This document shows positions 26,931 through 35,656 of a stretch of DNA of 64,000 bases, piece by piece (positions within the stretch are counted from its first letter, which is position 1; each line of letters begins with the position of its first letter). Position numbers and translations under genes: made by a program. The DNA comes from Bacteroides sp. (GTDB lineage Bacteria; Bacteroidota; Bacteroidia; Bacteroidales; Bacteroidaceae). The stretch is taken from NCBI GenBank assembly GCA_021201335.1, contig JAJQFD010000044.1, forward strand, positions 90,456-154,455, read 5' to 3'. A model generated the notes under the pieces. It saw only the letters and a list, made by a program, of their open reading frames with translations, was not told where the DNA came from and searched no databases.

Positions 26931-28940
26931 ATGAATGACATCAAACTAATGAACCGGGCGGCAGACAATATTCGTATTCTCTCCGCTTCCATGGTCGAGA
27001 AAGCAAATTCGGGTCACCCGGGAGGTGCAATGGGGGGTGCGGACTTCATTAACGTACTATTCTCCGAGTTTTTAATATACGATCCTGAAAACCCACGTTG
27101 GGAAGGACGCGACCGTTATTTCCAGGATCCGGGTCACATGTCGCCCATGCTCTATTCAATATTGGCGCTGACAGGGAAATATACGATGGACGAATTAAAA
27201 GAGTTCCGTCAATGGCAAAGCCCCACCCCGGGACATCCTGAAATTGATGTCATGCGCGGAATAGAAAATACTTCCGGTCCGTTAGGACAAGGTCATACAT
27301 TTGCGGTAGGGGCTGCCATTGCAGCCAAATTTCTGAAAGCCCGTTTTGGGGATTTAATGAACCAAACCATTTACACTTATATTTCCGATGGAGGAATCCA
27401 GGAAGAAATTTCACAGGGCGCCGGACGTACAGCCGGAGCACTGGGACTGGATAACCTGATCATGTTCTACGACTCCAACGATATCCAACTCTCATCCACC
27501 ACCGACGTTGTATCCAACGAAGATGTAGCAATGAAATACAGAGCGTGGGGCTGGCATGTAATCACTATCAACGGAAACGATGTTCAATCCATCCGCGATG
27601 CATTGAACGAAGCCAAAGAAGAGGCAGAACGCCCTACCCTTATTATTGGTAAAACAACCATGGCTAAAGGTGCCCTTAAAGCTGACGGTTCTAGCTATGA
27701 AAGAGCAACTGAAACGCACGGAGCACCATTAGGCGGAGAAGCCTATACAAATACGATCAAGAATTTAGGTGGAAATTTAGAGAATCCGTTCGAAATCTTC
27801 CCTGAGGTGGCAGAAATGTATGAAGCCCGCAAAGAAGAACTCAAACTGATTGTGAAAGACAAATACGAAGACAAAGCCAAATGGGCGAAAGAAAACCCTG
27901 AGCAGGCAGCTAAACTGGAAGAATTCTTTAGCGGTAAAGCTCCCAAAGTAGATTGGGCAGCTATCCAGCAGAAACCAGGTGCAGCTACCCGTAATGCTTC
28001 GGCTACTGTGCTAGGTGCTTTGGCTACCCAGGTAGAAAATATGATTGTAGCCTCAGCCGACCTTTCTAACTCAGACAAGACTGACGGATTCCTGAAGAAA
28101 ACCCATGCCTTTAAAAAAGGAGATTTCAGCGGTGCCTTCTATCAGGCGGGAGTATCTGAATTAACGATGGCCTGTGTATGTACAGGTATGGCTTTACATG
28201 GGGGAGTAATTCCGGCTTGCGGTACTTTCTTTGTATTCTCCGACTATCAGAAGCCTGTTATTCGTCTGGCCGCATTGATGGAACTTCCGGTTAAGTTTAT
28301 CTGGACACACGATGCTTTCCGCGTAGGAGAAGACGGTCCTACGCATGAACCGGTAGAACAGGAAGCTCAGATTCGTTTGCTGGAAAAACTGAAGAACCAC
28401 AAAGGACATAATTCCATGTTGGTGCTTCGTCCGGCCGATGCGGATGAAACAACCCAAGCCTGGAAAATGGCTATGGAAAATATCTCTACTCCTACCGGAT
28501 TGATCTTCTCTCGTCAGGATATCGCCAAACTTCCCGAAGGAACTGATTATACACAAGCCGAAAAAGGAGCTTACATTGTAGCAGGATCGGATGAAAATCC
28601 GGATGTTATTCTGGTAGCTTCCGGTTCCGAAGTATCTACGCTCGTCGCAGGTGCCGAATTACTCCGTAAAGATGGGTTAAAACTACGTATTGTTTCTGTT
28701 CCTTCAGAAGGATTGTTCCGTTCTCAAAGTAAAGAATATCAGGAGTCCATCATACCTTCTGATGCTAAGGTATTTGGTCTCACTGCGGGTTTACCTGTTA
28801 ATCTTCAGGGATTAGTGGGCTGTCGTGGTAAAGTATTCGGTCTGGAATCTTTTGGATTCTCTGCACCTTATAAAGTGCTGGATCAGAAACTTGGCTTTAC
28901 CGCTGAGAATGTGTATAAACAGGTGAAAGATATGCTTTGA
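26931..28940 (+). CDS. tkt: Transketolase
   Basis: A 669-residue thiamine-diphosphate enzyme of the pentose phosphate pathway that moves two-carbon units between sugar phosphates, taking the xylulose-5-phosphate made by AraD into central metabolism. Signatures are NSGHPGGAMGGADF, GHMSPMLYSILALTGKY, GPLGQGHTFAVGAAIAAKFL, SDGGIQEEISQGAGR (TPP-binding region), and the pyrimidine-domain motif THDAFRVGEDGPTHEPVEQEAQIR with RPADADET. Length is normal for full-length transketolase. It has its own candidate promoter and a terminator after it, and its position at the end of the arabinose locus matches known arabinose regulons in Bacteroides. Confidence 0.96.
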   Translation: MNDIKLMNRAADNIRILSASMVEKANSGHPGGAMGGADFINVLFSEFLIYDPENPRWEGRDRYFQDPGHMSPMLYSILALTGKYTMDELKEFRQWQSPTPGHPEIDVMRGIENTSGPLGQGHTFAVGAAIAAKFLKARFGDLMNQTIYTYISDGGIQEEISQGAGRTAGALGLDNLIMFYDSNDIQLSSTTDVVSNEDVAMKYRAWGWHVITINGNDVQSIRDALNEAKEEAERPTLIIGKTTMAKGALKADGSSYERATETHGAPLGGEAYTNTIKNLGGNLENPFEIFPEVAEMYEARKEELKLIVKDKYEDKAKWAKENPEQAAKLEEFFSGKAPKVDWAAIQQKPGAATRNASATVLGALATQVENMIVASADLSNSDKTDGFLKKTHAFKKGDFSGAFYQAGVSELTMACVCTGMALHGGVIPACGTFFVFSDYQKPVIRLAALMELPVKFIWTHDAFRVGEDGPTHEPVEQEAQIRLLEKLKNHKGHNSMLVLRPADADETTQAWKMAMENISTPTGLIFSRQDIAKLPEGTDYTQAEKGAYIVAGSDENPDVILVASGSEVSTLVAGAELLRKDGLKLRIVSVPSEGLFRSQSKEYQESIIPSDAKVFGLTAGLPVNLQGLVGCRGKVFGLESFGFSAPYKVLDQKLGFTAENVYKQVKDML

Positions 28941-28991
28941 TATAGTTTTTTTCATCCAAATATGTAATTACTATTCAAATGAGATACAGGT

Positions 28992-29021
28992 AAGAGGAAG
29001 GTGTAAGCTTTCCTCTTTTTT
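28992..29021 (+). terminator. Terminator after transketolase
   Basis: AAGAGGAA (28992-28999) pairs with TTCCTCTT (29010-29017), followed by a T-run to 29021. It lies 52 bases after the transketolase stop and closes the arabinose locus. Confidence 0.75.
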
Positions 29022-29030
29022 ATTACTACA

Positions 29031-29115
29031 AAACGATCTAATTCAGATTCATTAGCACTTGAAGCTTTGTCACCATTCTTCGAATTCAACTAAAAAGTTA
29101 ATTCTATAGAAAATT
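29031..29115 (-). pseudogene. Relic of the 3' end of an outer-membrane receptor gene
   Basis: Read on the - strand, this stretch encodes FSIELTF, a stop, then LNSKNGDKASSANESELDRF. That lines up with the C-terminus of the outer-membrane receptor ending at 45581 (FSITATYRFNSMKN and SSANESEIDRL). Only about 28 codons of similarity remain, with an internal stop and loss of the normal stop, so it is a relic. It marks the left edge of the peptide-product region and suggests a second receptor of this family once lay here. Confidence 0.65.
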
Positions 29116-29306
29116 CAACTTTTTTCATCTATAATCCACCTCTTTTATCCATCTGCCCACCTTTTATTGTCCCTATTTTTATTTTTTAGAGGTTTGAAAA
29201 ATAATATGAAAAGCGCCACTTATATAGTATATAATAAAAGTAACAAAAAGTATGAAATAACAAATTTTAAAGATACATCCATTAATTATAATCCAACACA
29301 ATTAAC

Positions 29307-29717
29307 ATGGAAAACATATATAATAAAAAAGTTGAAATTCAAATACCAAAAGGAAGCAAATTTGTACACTTAATGGATATCCTTTATATAGTAAGTGATA
29401 AACCTTATATTAAAATAGCTTTCATTAATGGAACTTATTTTCTGATAAAAGATTCATTAACTCGCTTTTGTCAAAAGTTACCCTTTTTCTTTTTCCGATG
29501 TAATAAATCAGAAGTGGTTAATCTAAGTTATGTCATAGAGCATAAGTTTATAGATAGTATTTTACAAGTAAGACTACAGCCGAACATGGAATTCACTATA
29601 TCACGCAGAAAGCAACTGGATTTCTTTACCAACTTAAATAAAACTCCATTATACGCATTTTGTCAACAATGCTCTAGTTGCCACCTCCGCGATATTTGTT
29701 TAAATAAATACCGATAA
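29307..29717 (+). CDS. Stand-alone LytTR DNA-binding regulator with a C-terminal Cys motif
   Basis: A 136-residue protein made almost entirely of a LytTR DNA-binding domain (residues about 20-115: DILYIVSDKPYIKIAFINGT, RCNKSEVVNLSYVIEH, FTISRRKQLDFF). There is no receiver or membrane domain. The last 19 residues carry C119, C122, C125 and C131; C122-x2-C125-x5-C131 has the same spacing as the C-terminal Cys groups in the four radical SAM-type proteins of this region. The gene opens the + strand peptide locus, about 105 bases before the sugar block, and is the likely local activator. Upstream sequence is AT-rich with no clear promoter. An overlapping reading frame from 29167 looks spurious. 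Confidence 0.8.
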   Translation: MENIYNKKVEIQIPKGSKFVHLMDILYIVSDKPYIKIAFINGTYFLIKDSLTRFCQKLPFFFFRCNKSEVVNLSYVIEHKFIDSILQVRLQPNMEFTISRRKQLDFFTNLNKTPLYAFCQQCSSCHLRDICLNKYR

Positions 29718-29731
29718 GTATACAAAAATCT

Positions 29732-29792
29732 ACCGTTCGGTAAATTATCTGCAATTCTTTTTGGTTGCAACAAAACATGCTCTTTATTTTTG
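29732..29792 (+). promoter_or_regulatory. Promoter with upstream palindrome before the sugar block
   Basis: TATTTTTG at 29785-29792 matches the Bacteroides -7 element TAnnTTTG. TTTG at 29760-29763 lies 21 bases before it and fits the -33 element. A palindrome ACCGTTCGGT occupies 29732-29741, just upstream of -33, where an activator such as a LytTR protein could bind. The first gene starts 31 bases after the -7 element. Confidence 0.6.
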
Positions 29793-29822
29793 TATAAAAT
29801 AATTGATTCTATAAATAATACT

Positions 29823-30776
29823 ATGAAACGAATATTGGTCACCGGAGGAGCCGGTTTTATTGGTTCACATTTATGCACACGATTAGTTCAAGAAGGATAT
29901 CATGTAACTTGTGTTGATAATCTTTTCACAGGCTCAATACGGAATATAGAAAAGCTATTTGCTTATAACAACTTTAAGTTCATCTGCCATAACATTATAA
30001 ATCCCCTTGATGTAGAAGTTGATGAGATTTACAATTTAGCTTGTCCAGCTTCACCCGTTCACTATCAACTCAACCCTACAAACACATTAAAAACATGTGT
30101 ATTGGGCTCTATTAATCTATTAGAGTTAGCCCTTAATACTGGAGCAAAGATTCTGTAGGCCTCTACCAGTGAAGTCTATGGTGATCCTTATGTACATCCA
30201 CAAACAGAAAACTATTGGGGAAATGTAAATCCAATAGGCATTCGGGCATGTTATGATGAAGGTAAAAGGTGTGCCGAAACTTTATTTATAGATTATTACA
30301 GACAATTTCATGTTCCAGTTAAAATTATCCGCATATTCAATACGTATGGTCCCAGAATGTCTTGTCAAGATGGAAGAGTTTTATCAAATTTCATTAATCA
30401 GGCTTTGAACAACCAAGATATCACAGTCTATGGCACAGGTCGGCAAACACGAAGTTTTCAGTATATAGATGATTTGGTTGAAGGAATGTTGAAAATGATG
30501 AATACAGACATATCCTTTACAGGCCCGGTAAATCTAGGAAATCCTACTGAATATACAATTCTTGAAGTAGCACACAAAATAATAAAACTGACAGATTCCA
30601 ATTCTCGTATCATTCATTTGCCGCTTCCCAGCGATGATCCTAAGCAACGTAAGCCAGATATAGCATTAGCAAAGCAACGATTGGTATGGGAGCCTACGGT
30701 TCATCTGGAAAAAGGACTGAGACGGATGGTAGAGTATTATGTTGAATCTTATGCTGTTGGGGGTATATTAGTGTAA
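29823..30776 (+). pseudogene. uxs: UDP-glucuronate decarboxylase (UDP-xylose synthase) with in-frame TAG
   Basis: Reading from 29823 to 30776 in one frame gives a complete 317-residue extended short-chain dehydrogenase of the UDP-xylose synthase family, broken only by TAG at 30156-30158. Before it: ILVTGGAGFIGSHL (NAD-binding), DEIYNLACPASPVHYQ. After it: ASTSEVYGDPYVHPQ, NPIGIRACYDEGKRCAETLF with the YxxxK catalytic pair, RIFNTYGPRM and ITVYGTGRQTRSFQYIDDLVEGM. Relatives have Gln where the stop sits (AKILQASTSEVYG), so a single CAG to TAG change explains it. If real, the cell loses local UDP-xylose supply. It heads the glycosyltransferase / LanC-like / UGM block. Confidence 0.85.
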
Positions 30777-30832
30777 AAAGATCGAAACGTAATTAAGTTG
30801 ATAAGCATTGCATTAAAAAAATAATCCGATAT

Positions 30833-32746
30833 ATGAATAAAGAGAATGAGCAACTTGAACTGTTTAGTGTAATCATGCCAGTATATAACCAAGGTGCATT
30901 TATCAAGAGAGCAATTAGAAGCTTGTTTGATCAGGCATTTTGCAACTGGGAATTAATTATTATTAATGATGGAAGCAGTGATAATACCTATGAACAAATT
31001 GTAGAAACATTGTCACATCCAAAAGTCGTTTATATTGAAAACTCCGCAAACAAAGGCTTAGGATATGCCATAAATCAAGGACTAGACGTTGCCAAAGGGA
31101 AATACATATCTTATCTACCAGCAGATGATTTTTTCTATAAAGATCATTTGTTATTGTTGTACAATAAGTTTAAGGAAGATCCGGAAACAGTATTGGTCTT
31201 CAGCGGAATTACTTATGCACAAAATGATTCTCTAACGGCTTCAACAAATGTGGAAACACCTTATATCAGAGAAGGATACCCTTTACAATTAGTACAAACC
31301 GCTCATAAAAAAACAGATGAGAGATGGTTGGTGAGAGATGAATTTATAACAGAGGATTTATATATTATGTTTTGGCACAAGCTGTTAGGTAAGGGTTATT
31401 TTAATGCTATAAATAAAGTTACTTGTTTTTGGACTCAACACCCGTTACAAAGACATAAAATTGCTGGAGAAAAATACGGCGGCTGCTTGAATCTCTACAG
31501 AACATATTATAAAGTAAAGAAACCTTTAAAGATGAGGTTCTCAAAATACAAGTTCGTTGATGAGAACCAAAGATATGCAGATTTCCATACAAGAAGAAAA
31601 AAGGGACCGAATGGTTTAAAGATTTTATTGGTTGGAGAGTTATCTTATAATCCGGAAAGGATATATGCGCTAGAGAAAAGTGGGCATGAACTGTATGGGT
31701 TGTGGATAACAAAACCGAATTATCCGTTTGCAAATGTAGGGCATTTAGCTTTTGGCAATATTAAAGATATTTATTTTGACGACGATTGGATACACAATAT
31801 AAAACGAATAAATCCAGATGTGATTTATGCTTTGGGAAATTGGGATGCTGTAGAGCTGGCTTATACCGTTTTAAAGGCAAAATTGGAGATACCGTTTGTT
31901 TGGCATTTTAAAGAAGGCCCCCAAGTTTGTATTAAAGCAGGGCTATGGGAGAAATTATGTAATTTGTATTTATACTCAGATGGGAAGATTTTTATAAATG
32001 AAATAATCAAAGAATGGTATGAACTTTTTCTGGGAGAAGTTAAAATGGAAAGTTCTCTTATCCTTGATTTGGACCCACCTATTAGTAATTATTTCCATAA
32101 AAAAAGGAGTGCAAAATTATCAAAGCAGGATGGTGAAATTCATACAGTGGTTACCGGAAGATTAGTAGGTGTAACCGAAAAAGATATGAAAATGTTAGCA
32201 AAGCATCGAATACATCTGCATTTATATTCAGAAAGCGCGCATGAAGGGAGAAAATCTCAAATGGATGTAATGAAGGATGCTGCTCCGGATTATTTTCATA
32301 CTCACCATCATATCCCTAGTAATGAATGGGTAAAAGAGTTCTCACAGTATGATGCTGGCTGGTTACATTGCTTTATAAGTAAAAATTATGGTAATATATT
32401 GAAGGCTACTTGGGATGATATGAATATTCCTGCACGCATATATACATTAGCTGCAGCCGGACTTCCAATGATACAGATGGATAATAAAGAACACCTTGTC
32501 GCTATGCATCAAATAGCTAAACAATTGAATATTGGAATTTTCTACAATCAAATAGAAGAATTAGGTACTTTATTGTACGATCATGATAGAATGAATACAC
32601 TCAATACAAATGTAGCAAATCACAGGATGCAGTTTACATTTGATTATCACATAGAAAAACTGGAAGATTTTTTTTATAAAGTAATCAATTTAGCAAAACG
32701 AAATGGAAAAAAGATTATTAAAAATCGCCAATCTATTATTTATTAA
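30833..32746 (+). CDS. Two-domain glycosyltransferase (GT2 plus GT-B-like)
   Basis: A 637-residue protein with an N-terminal GT2 (GT-A) domain, residues about 8-230: VIMPVYNQGAFIKRAIRSLFDQ, IINDGSSDNTYE, GLGYAINQGLDVAKGKYISYLPADD. The C-terminal half (about 260-630) looks like a GT4-type GT-B fold: KILLVGELSYNPERIYALEKSGHE, NPDVIYALGNWDAVELAY, WHFKEGP and RIYTLAAAGLPMIQMDN. No membrane segments are seen, so it should be cytoplasmic. Its end overlaps the LanC-like gene by 44 bases. The pairing with UDP-xylose and UDP-galactofuranose enzymes suggests it moves one of these sugars, perhaps to a peptide or to surface glycan; the acceptor is unknown. Confidence 0.8.
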   Translation: MNKENEQLELFSVIMPVYNQGAFIKRAIRSLFDQAFCNWELIIINDGSSDNTYEQIVETLSHPKVVYIENSANKGLGYAINQGLDVAKGKYISYLPADDFFYKDHLLLLYNKFKEDPETVLVFSGITYAQNDSLTASTNVETPYIREGYPLQLVQTAHKKTDERWLVRDEFITEDLYIMFWHKLLGKGYFNAINKVTCFWTQHPLQRHKIAGEKYGGCLNLYRTYYKVKKPLKMRFSKYKFVDENQRYADFHTRRKKGPNGLKILLVGELSYNPERIYALEKSGHELYGLWITKPNYPFANVGHLAFGNIKDIYFDDDWIHNIKRINPDVIYALGNWDAVELAYTVLKAKLEIPFVWHFKEGPQVCIKAGLWEKLCNLYLYSDGKIFINEIIKEWYELFLGEVKMESSLILDLDPPISNYFHKKRSAKLSKQDGEIHTVVTGRLVGVTEKDMKMLAKHRIHLHLYSESAHEGRKSQMDVMKDAAPDYFHTHHHIPSNEWVKEFSQYDAGWLHCFISKNYGNILKATWDDMNIPARIYTLAAAGLPMIQMDNKEHLVAMHQIAKQLNIGIFYNQIEELGTLLYDHDRMNTLNTNVANHRMQFTFDYHIEKLEDFFYKVINLAKRNGKKIIKNRQSIIY

Positions 32747-33665
32747 TAGCCAAAATATTAAAGAAGTAGGATTATTAGATGGTAAATTAGGTGCTGCAAT
32801 TTACTTGTACGAATATGCACGGCACTTTAATAAATCAGGATACCATGATTTAGCAGATTTTATAATTTGTGAAACTTTAAATCAATTGAACAAATCTGAA
32901 TTGACACATGATGTTTATAAAGGCATAAGTGGAATCGGATGGGGGATAGAGTATCTTATAAAAAACGGATTTATCGAAGGAGATTCAGATGAAGTTCTAA
33001 TGGACTTTGATTCAAGAATTCAATCTTTTATAAATGCAATGGAAAGTTGTGAAGTTGCACATTTATATGACCTCGTTTCTCTAAAAGAGTTTATGCTATC
33101 AGTTGATGTTTATATATTTATGCGTTCATCCAAAAATATCAATAATATAGATAATGTAAAAAAAATCTTTAACTTCTATTGGCAAGTTCTAAAGTCCGAT
33201 ATCGAGGTTTCTATTGGTTTTTTAAATTCATTTACTCTTTTTATAATTCATCTGAAACATTTGAATATACCAATTACGATCTTAAATAACTGCTTCAATA
33301 ATAAAATATTAAACATTGCTTATCAAGATGCATTGATGGAAACAAAATGCTCACATACTGATTTAATTCGATTAAAAAGAATAATCAAAAAAACTGATTT
33401 ATTGGATGATGGTCTAAATAAATATATCATTAACCAATTTCCTCTCATCAATGATGACTTAGAGAAACAGACTATTCTTGTAGATTTCATAACAGAACTA
33501 TTGTATAAAAATAAAACTTTCCCTGTTACTGATATTGAAACGGTTGATAGATTTCTAGAACATTCTCTTATTGATATGAATGATGAAAATCTTTGCTTAC
33601 GTACAGGTATAGCCGGTTTGGGATTAGGCATACTTAAATCAGGTGTATATGAAACAAAAATATGA
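32703..33665 (+). CDS. LanC-like protein lacking visible zinc ligands
   Basis: A 320-residue protein resembling the LanC-like proteins found beside glycosyltransferases in Bacteroidetes: GLLDGKLGAAIYLYEYARHF, VYKGISGIGWGIEYLIKNGFIEGDSDEVL at the N-terminus and LCLRTGIAGLGLGILKSGVYE at the C-terminus, the glycine-rich repeats of an alpha/alpha barrel. The Cys and Cys-His zinc ligands of true lanthionine cyclases (WC and CHG motifs) are absent, and no LanB or LanM dehydratase is nearby, so cyclase activity is unlikely. It overlaps the upstream glycosyltransferase by 44 bases and the mutase gene by 17 bases. It may be a structural partner of the glycosyltransferase. Confidence 0.7.
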   Translation: MEKRLLKIANLLFINSQNIKEVGLLDGKLGAAIYLYEYARHFNKSGYHDLADFIICETLNQLNKSELTHDVYKGISGIGWGIEYLIKNGFIEGDSDEVLMDFDSRIQSFINAMESCEVAHLYDLVSLKEFMLSVDVYIFMRSSKNINNIDNVKKIFNFYWQVLKSDIEVSIGFLNSFTLFIIHLKHLNIPITILNNCFNNKILNIAYQDALMETKCSHTDLIRLKRIIKKTDLLDDGLNKYIINQFPLINDDLEKQTILVDFITELLYKNKTFPVTDIETVDRFLEHSLIDMNDENLCLRTGIAGLGLGILKSGVYETKI

Positions 33666-34751
33666 TTTTCTGCTTGTGGGAGCAGGGCTGTTCAATGCAA
33701 TCTTTGCCCGGGAGGCTGTTCGCAAAGGTAAAAGATGTTTAGTAGTAGAAAAAAAGACCTTTTTTGGGGGGGGGACTTATACTGTGAAAATATTGAAAGT
33801 ATAAAAGTGCATAAATACGGACCACATATTTTTCATACAAAGAGTTGGCCTATATGGAACTATATGTGCCAACTATGTGATTTTAATAACTTTATATATT
33901 CGCCCATAGCTAACTATAAAGGTGAGTTGTTTAACCTGCCTTTCAATATGAATACTTTTTATCAGTTGTGGGGAACAAAAACACCTCTGGAAGCAGATCA
34001 AAAAATTAAAGAGCAATGCGCATGTTATGTACACTATAACTCAGATAATCTGGAAAACTACGCATTAAAATCAATGGGGAAAGATATCTATGAAAAACTT
34101 ATAAAAGGTTATACTGAGAAGCAATGGGGGAAAAAAGCAGAAGACTTGCCAACATTTATTCTTAAACGAATACCTTTTCGATTTACATTTAACAACAACT
34201 ATTTTGAGGACCCTTATCAAGGAATTCCTAAAGATGGTTATAATGTTATTTTCAATCAATGTTTTGAAAACTGTGACGTTATATTGAATGTAGATTATTT
34301 AGATGATAAATCACTCGCAAAATTAACTGATGCCATTGTTTATACAGGCACAATTGATACATATTACAATTATGTGCACGGTGAACTTGAATATCGTTCA
34401 CTTCGATTTGAAACTGAAGTGCATAATATTCAGAATTATCAAGGGGCAGCAGTTGTAAATTACACATATCATAAAATTCCTTATACTCGTATAATAGAAC
34501 ATAAACATTTTGAATTTAAAGATCAACCGAAAACGGTCATTACTAAAGAGTTTCCTCAACTTTGGAAAAGGGGACTTGAACCATTTTATCCAGTGAACAC
34601 TTCCAAAAATCAAGAAAAAATAGCACAATATAAGGAATTGGCACTTAAAGAGAAAAATGTATTTTTTGGAGGTCGACTAGCCACTTACGAATATTTTGAT
34701 ATGGATCAGACTGTAGCTCAAGCATTGAAGTTAGCGAAAAAAATACTCTAA
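33649..34751 (+). pseudogene. glf: UDP-galactopyranose mutase, frameshifted at a G9 tract
   Basis: The product would convert UDP-galactopyranose to UDP-galactofuranose using FAD. The frame starting at 33649 gives MKQKYDFLLVGAGLFNAIFAREAVRKGKRCLVVEKK, the family N-terminus with the FAD-binding glycines. The frame then runs into nine G bases at 33766-33774. The rest of the protein (LYCENIESIKVHKYGPHIFHT, KGYTEKQWGKKAEDLP, YTGTIDTYYNY, FFGGRLATYEYFDMDQ) continues in another frame. With seven G the join reads FFGGDLYCENIE, matching the normal GGNIYCENIE spacing; ten G would also restore the frame with one extra glycine. It is a pseudogene, phase-variable gene or sequencing error. Confidence 0.85.
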
Positions 34752-35264
34752 CTTTTAAAATAATATTGAAGTCATCTTGATTTTTAGAAATTAGTATTAA
34801 AAATTAGGAAGCGTTGATTTTGCATTCCCTAAAAAACAAACAATATACTGTAAATGGAAAGTTATAGATATGCTATGTAAATTGTATGATATGAATATTC
34901 ACATATAAAATGCAACAGTCTAGATATAAGTGTAAAATTAAAAAATCTGCTTCAAGATGCGTGTTAATTCTTGCCCATGAATTTTCGAGCAAACAAATAC
35001 AATCCAGCCATCTTGCAGGCTTTCTGCACATGCTGTTAATAAAATATCCAGACGAAAGCTATGAATATGGGCATTGATAATAAAATAATGAATTCAGTTA
35101 TATGGAATAAAATAGTTAGTCCAGCTGAAATGAAAAGCATATATGGTTTTTAAATAGATTAATATGTTCAATTAGTATGGCAGCATATAATGCAGCAGAG
35201 AGAGTTAATCATTATCAACGGTTGCATCTCAGCAACTTTATTTATTTATTAATTAATTTAAGTT
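34752..35264. other. 513-base gap before the first precursor gene
   Basis: No convincing gene. A small dyad GTTGC-ATCTCA-GCAAC at 35221-35236 lies in the leader of the precursor gene, followed by an AT-rich tract up to its ATG, and may affect transcription or mRNA stability. On the - strand, about 34955-35040 is open and reads SLQDGWIVFVCSKIHGQEL before a stop, possibly a relic of an older gene, but I do not recognise it. No clear TAnnTTTG promoter element was found. Confidence 0.5.
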
Positions 35265-35510
35265 ATGAAACTAAAAAAAATTAAGTTAAACACGTTGGCA
35301 AATGCCAATATGTTGAGTGAAGAAATGAATGCACTGAAAGGGGGCGAAAGAGCATGCTCATGTTCATGCTACTGGGAAAATAAGAGTGGGTCTTCTTCAA
35401 GTGACAATGCCGGAGCAAACTACGGTCTTGGTTCTTCCGGTGGATATTCACAACATGGCTGTAATCAATACTCTTATTCTTATTCATGGGGCATGGTGAG
35501 CATAATGTAA
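35265..35510 (+). CDS. GG-leader RiPP precursor peptide (GG-Bacteroidales type)
   Basis: An 81-residue precursor. Residues 1-27 are the leader (MKLKKIKLNTLANANMLSEE, then MNALKGG), ending in the double-glycine site cut by C39 peptidases. The 54-residue core begins ERACSCSCYWENKSG, is rich in Ser, Gly and Tyr, and has four Cys: three close together and one in SQHGCNQY. A Tyr-Ser repeat YSYSYSWG lies near the end. From memory this matches the leader family called natural product precursor, GG-Bacteroidales (TIGR04149). A strong terminator follows, then the GLPGLI, radical SAM, export and adaptor genes. The modification and activity of the product are unknown. Confidence 0.88.
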   Translation: MKLKKIKLNTLANANMLSEEMNALKGGERACSCSCYWENKSGSSSSDNAGANYGLGSSGGYSQHGCNQYSYSYSWGMVSIM

Positions 35511-35579
35511 ATCATGCTTAATCATTCGTATTATTCATTGTATTAATTATCAATTTTACAAAGAATAAGTAAACATCTT

Positions 35580-35625
35580 AATGCGAGTATGATACAATCA
35601 TACTGTTTCATCCTCGCATTTTTTT
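35580..35625 (+). terminator. Strong terminator directly after the first precursor gene
   Basis: AATGCGAG (35580-35587) pairs with CTCGCATT (35613-35620), with a further internal ATGAT/ATCAT pairing and a seven-T run at 35619-35625. It sits 70 bases after the precursor stop. Partial read-through would give much more precursor mRNA than maturation mRNA. Confidence 0.8.
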
Positions 35626-35656
35626 AATAATTATATGTAACATCAAATAATTAACT

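Noticed and set aside
29167..29373. 68-residue frame overlapping the LytTR start
   Set aside because: No family features, Lys/Asn/Tyr-rich composition expected from AT-rich DNA, and it overlaps a recognisable gene in another frame.
32703..33665. Functional lanthionine cyclase
   Set aside because: The Cys and His zinc ligands are missing and there is no dehydratase gene, so the region is not called a lanthipeptide locus.
34945..35040. Coding relic on the - strand
   Set aside because: A short open stretch ends in a stop, but I cannot match it to a family and its length is within chance.
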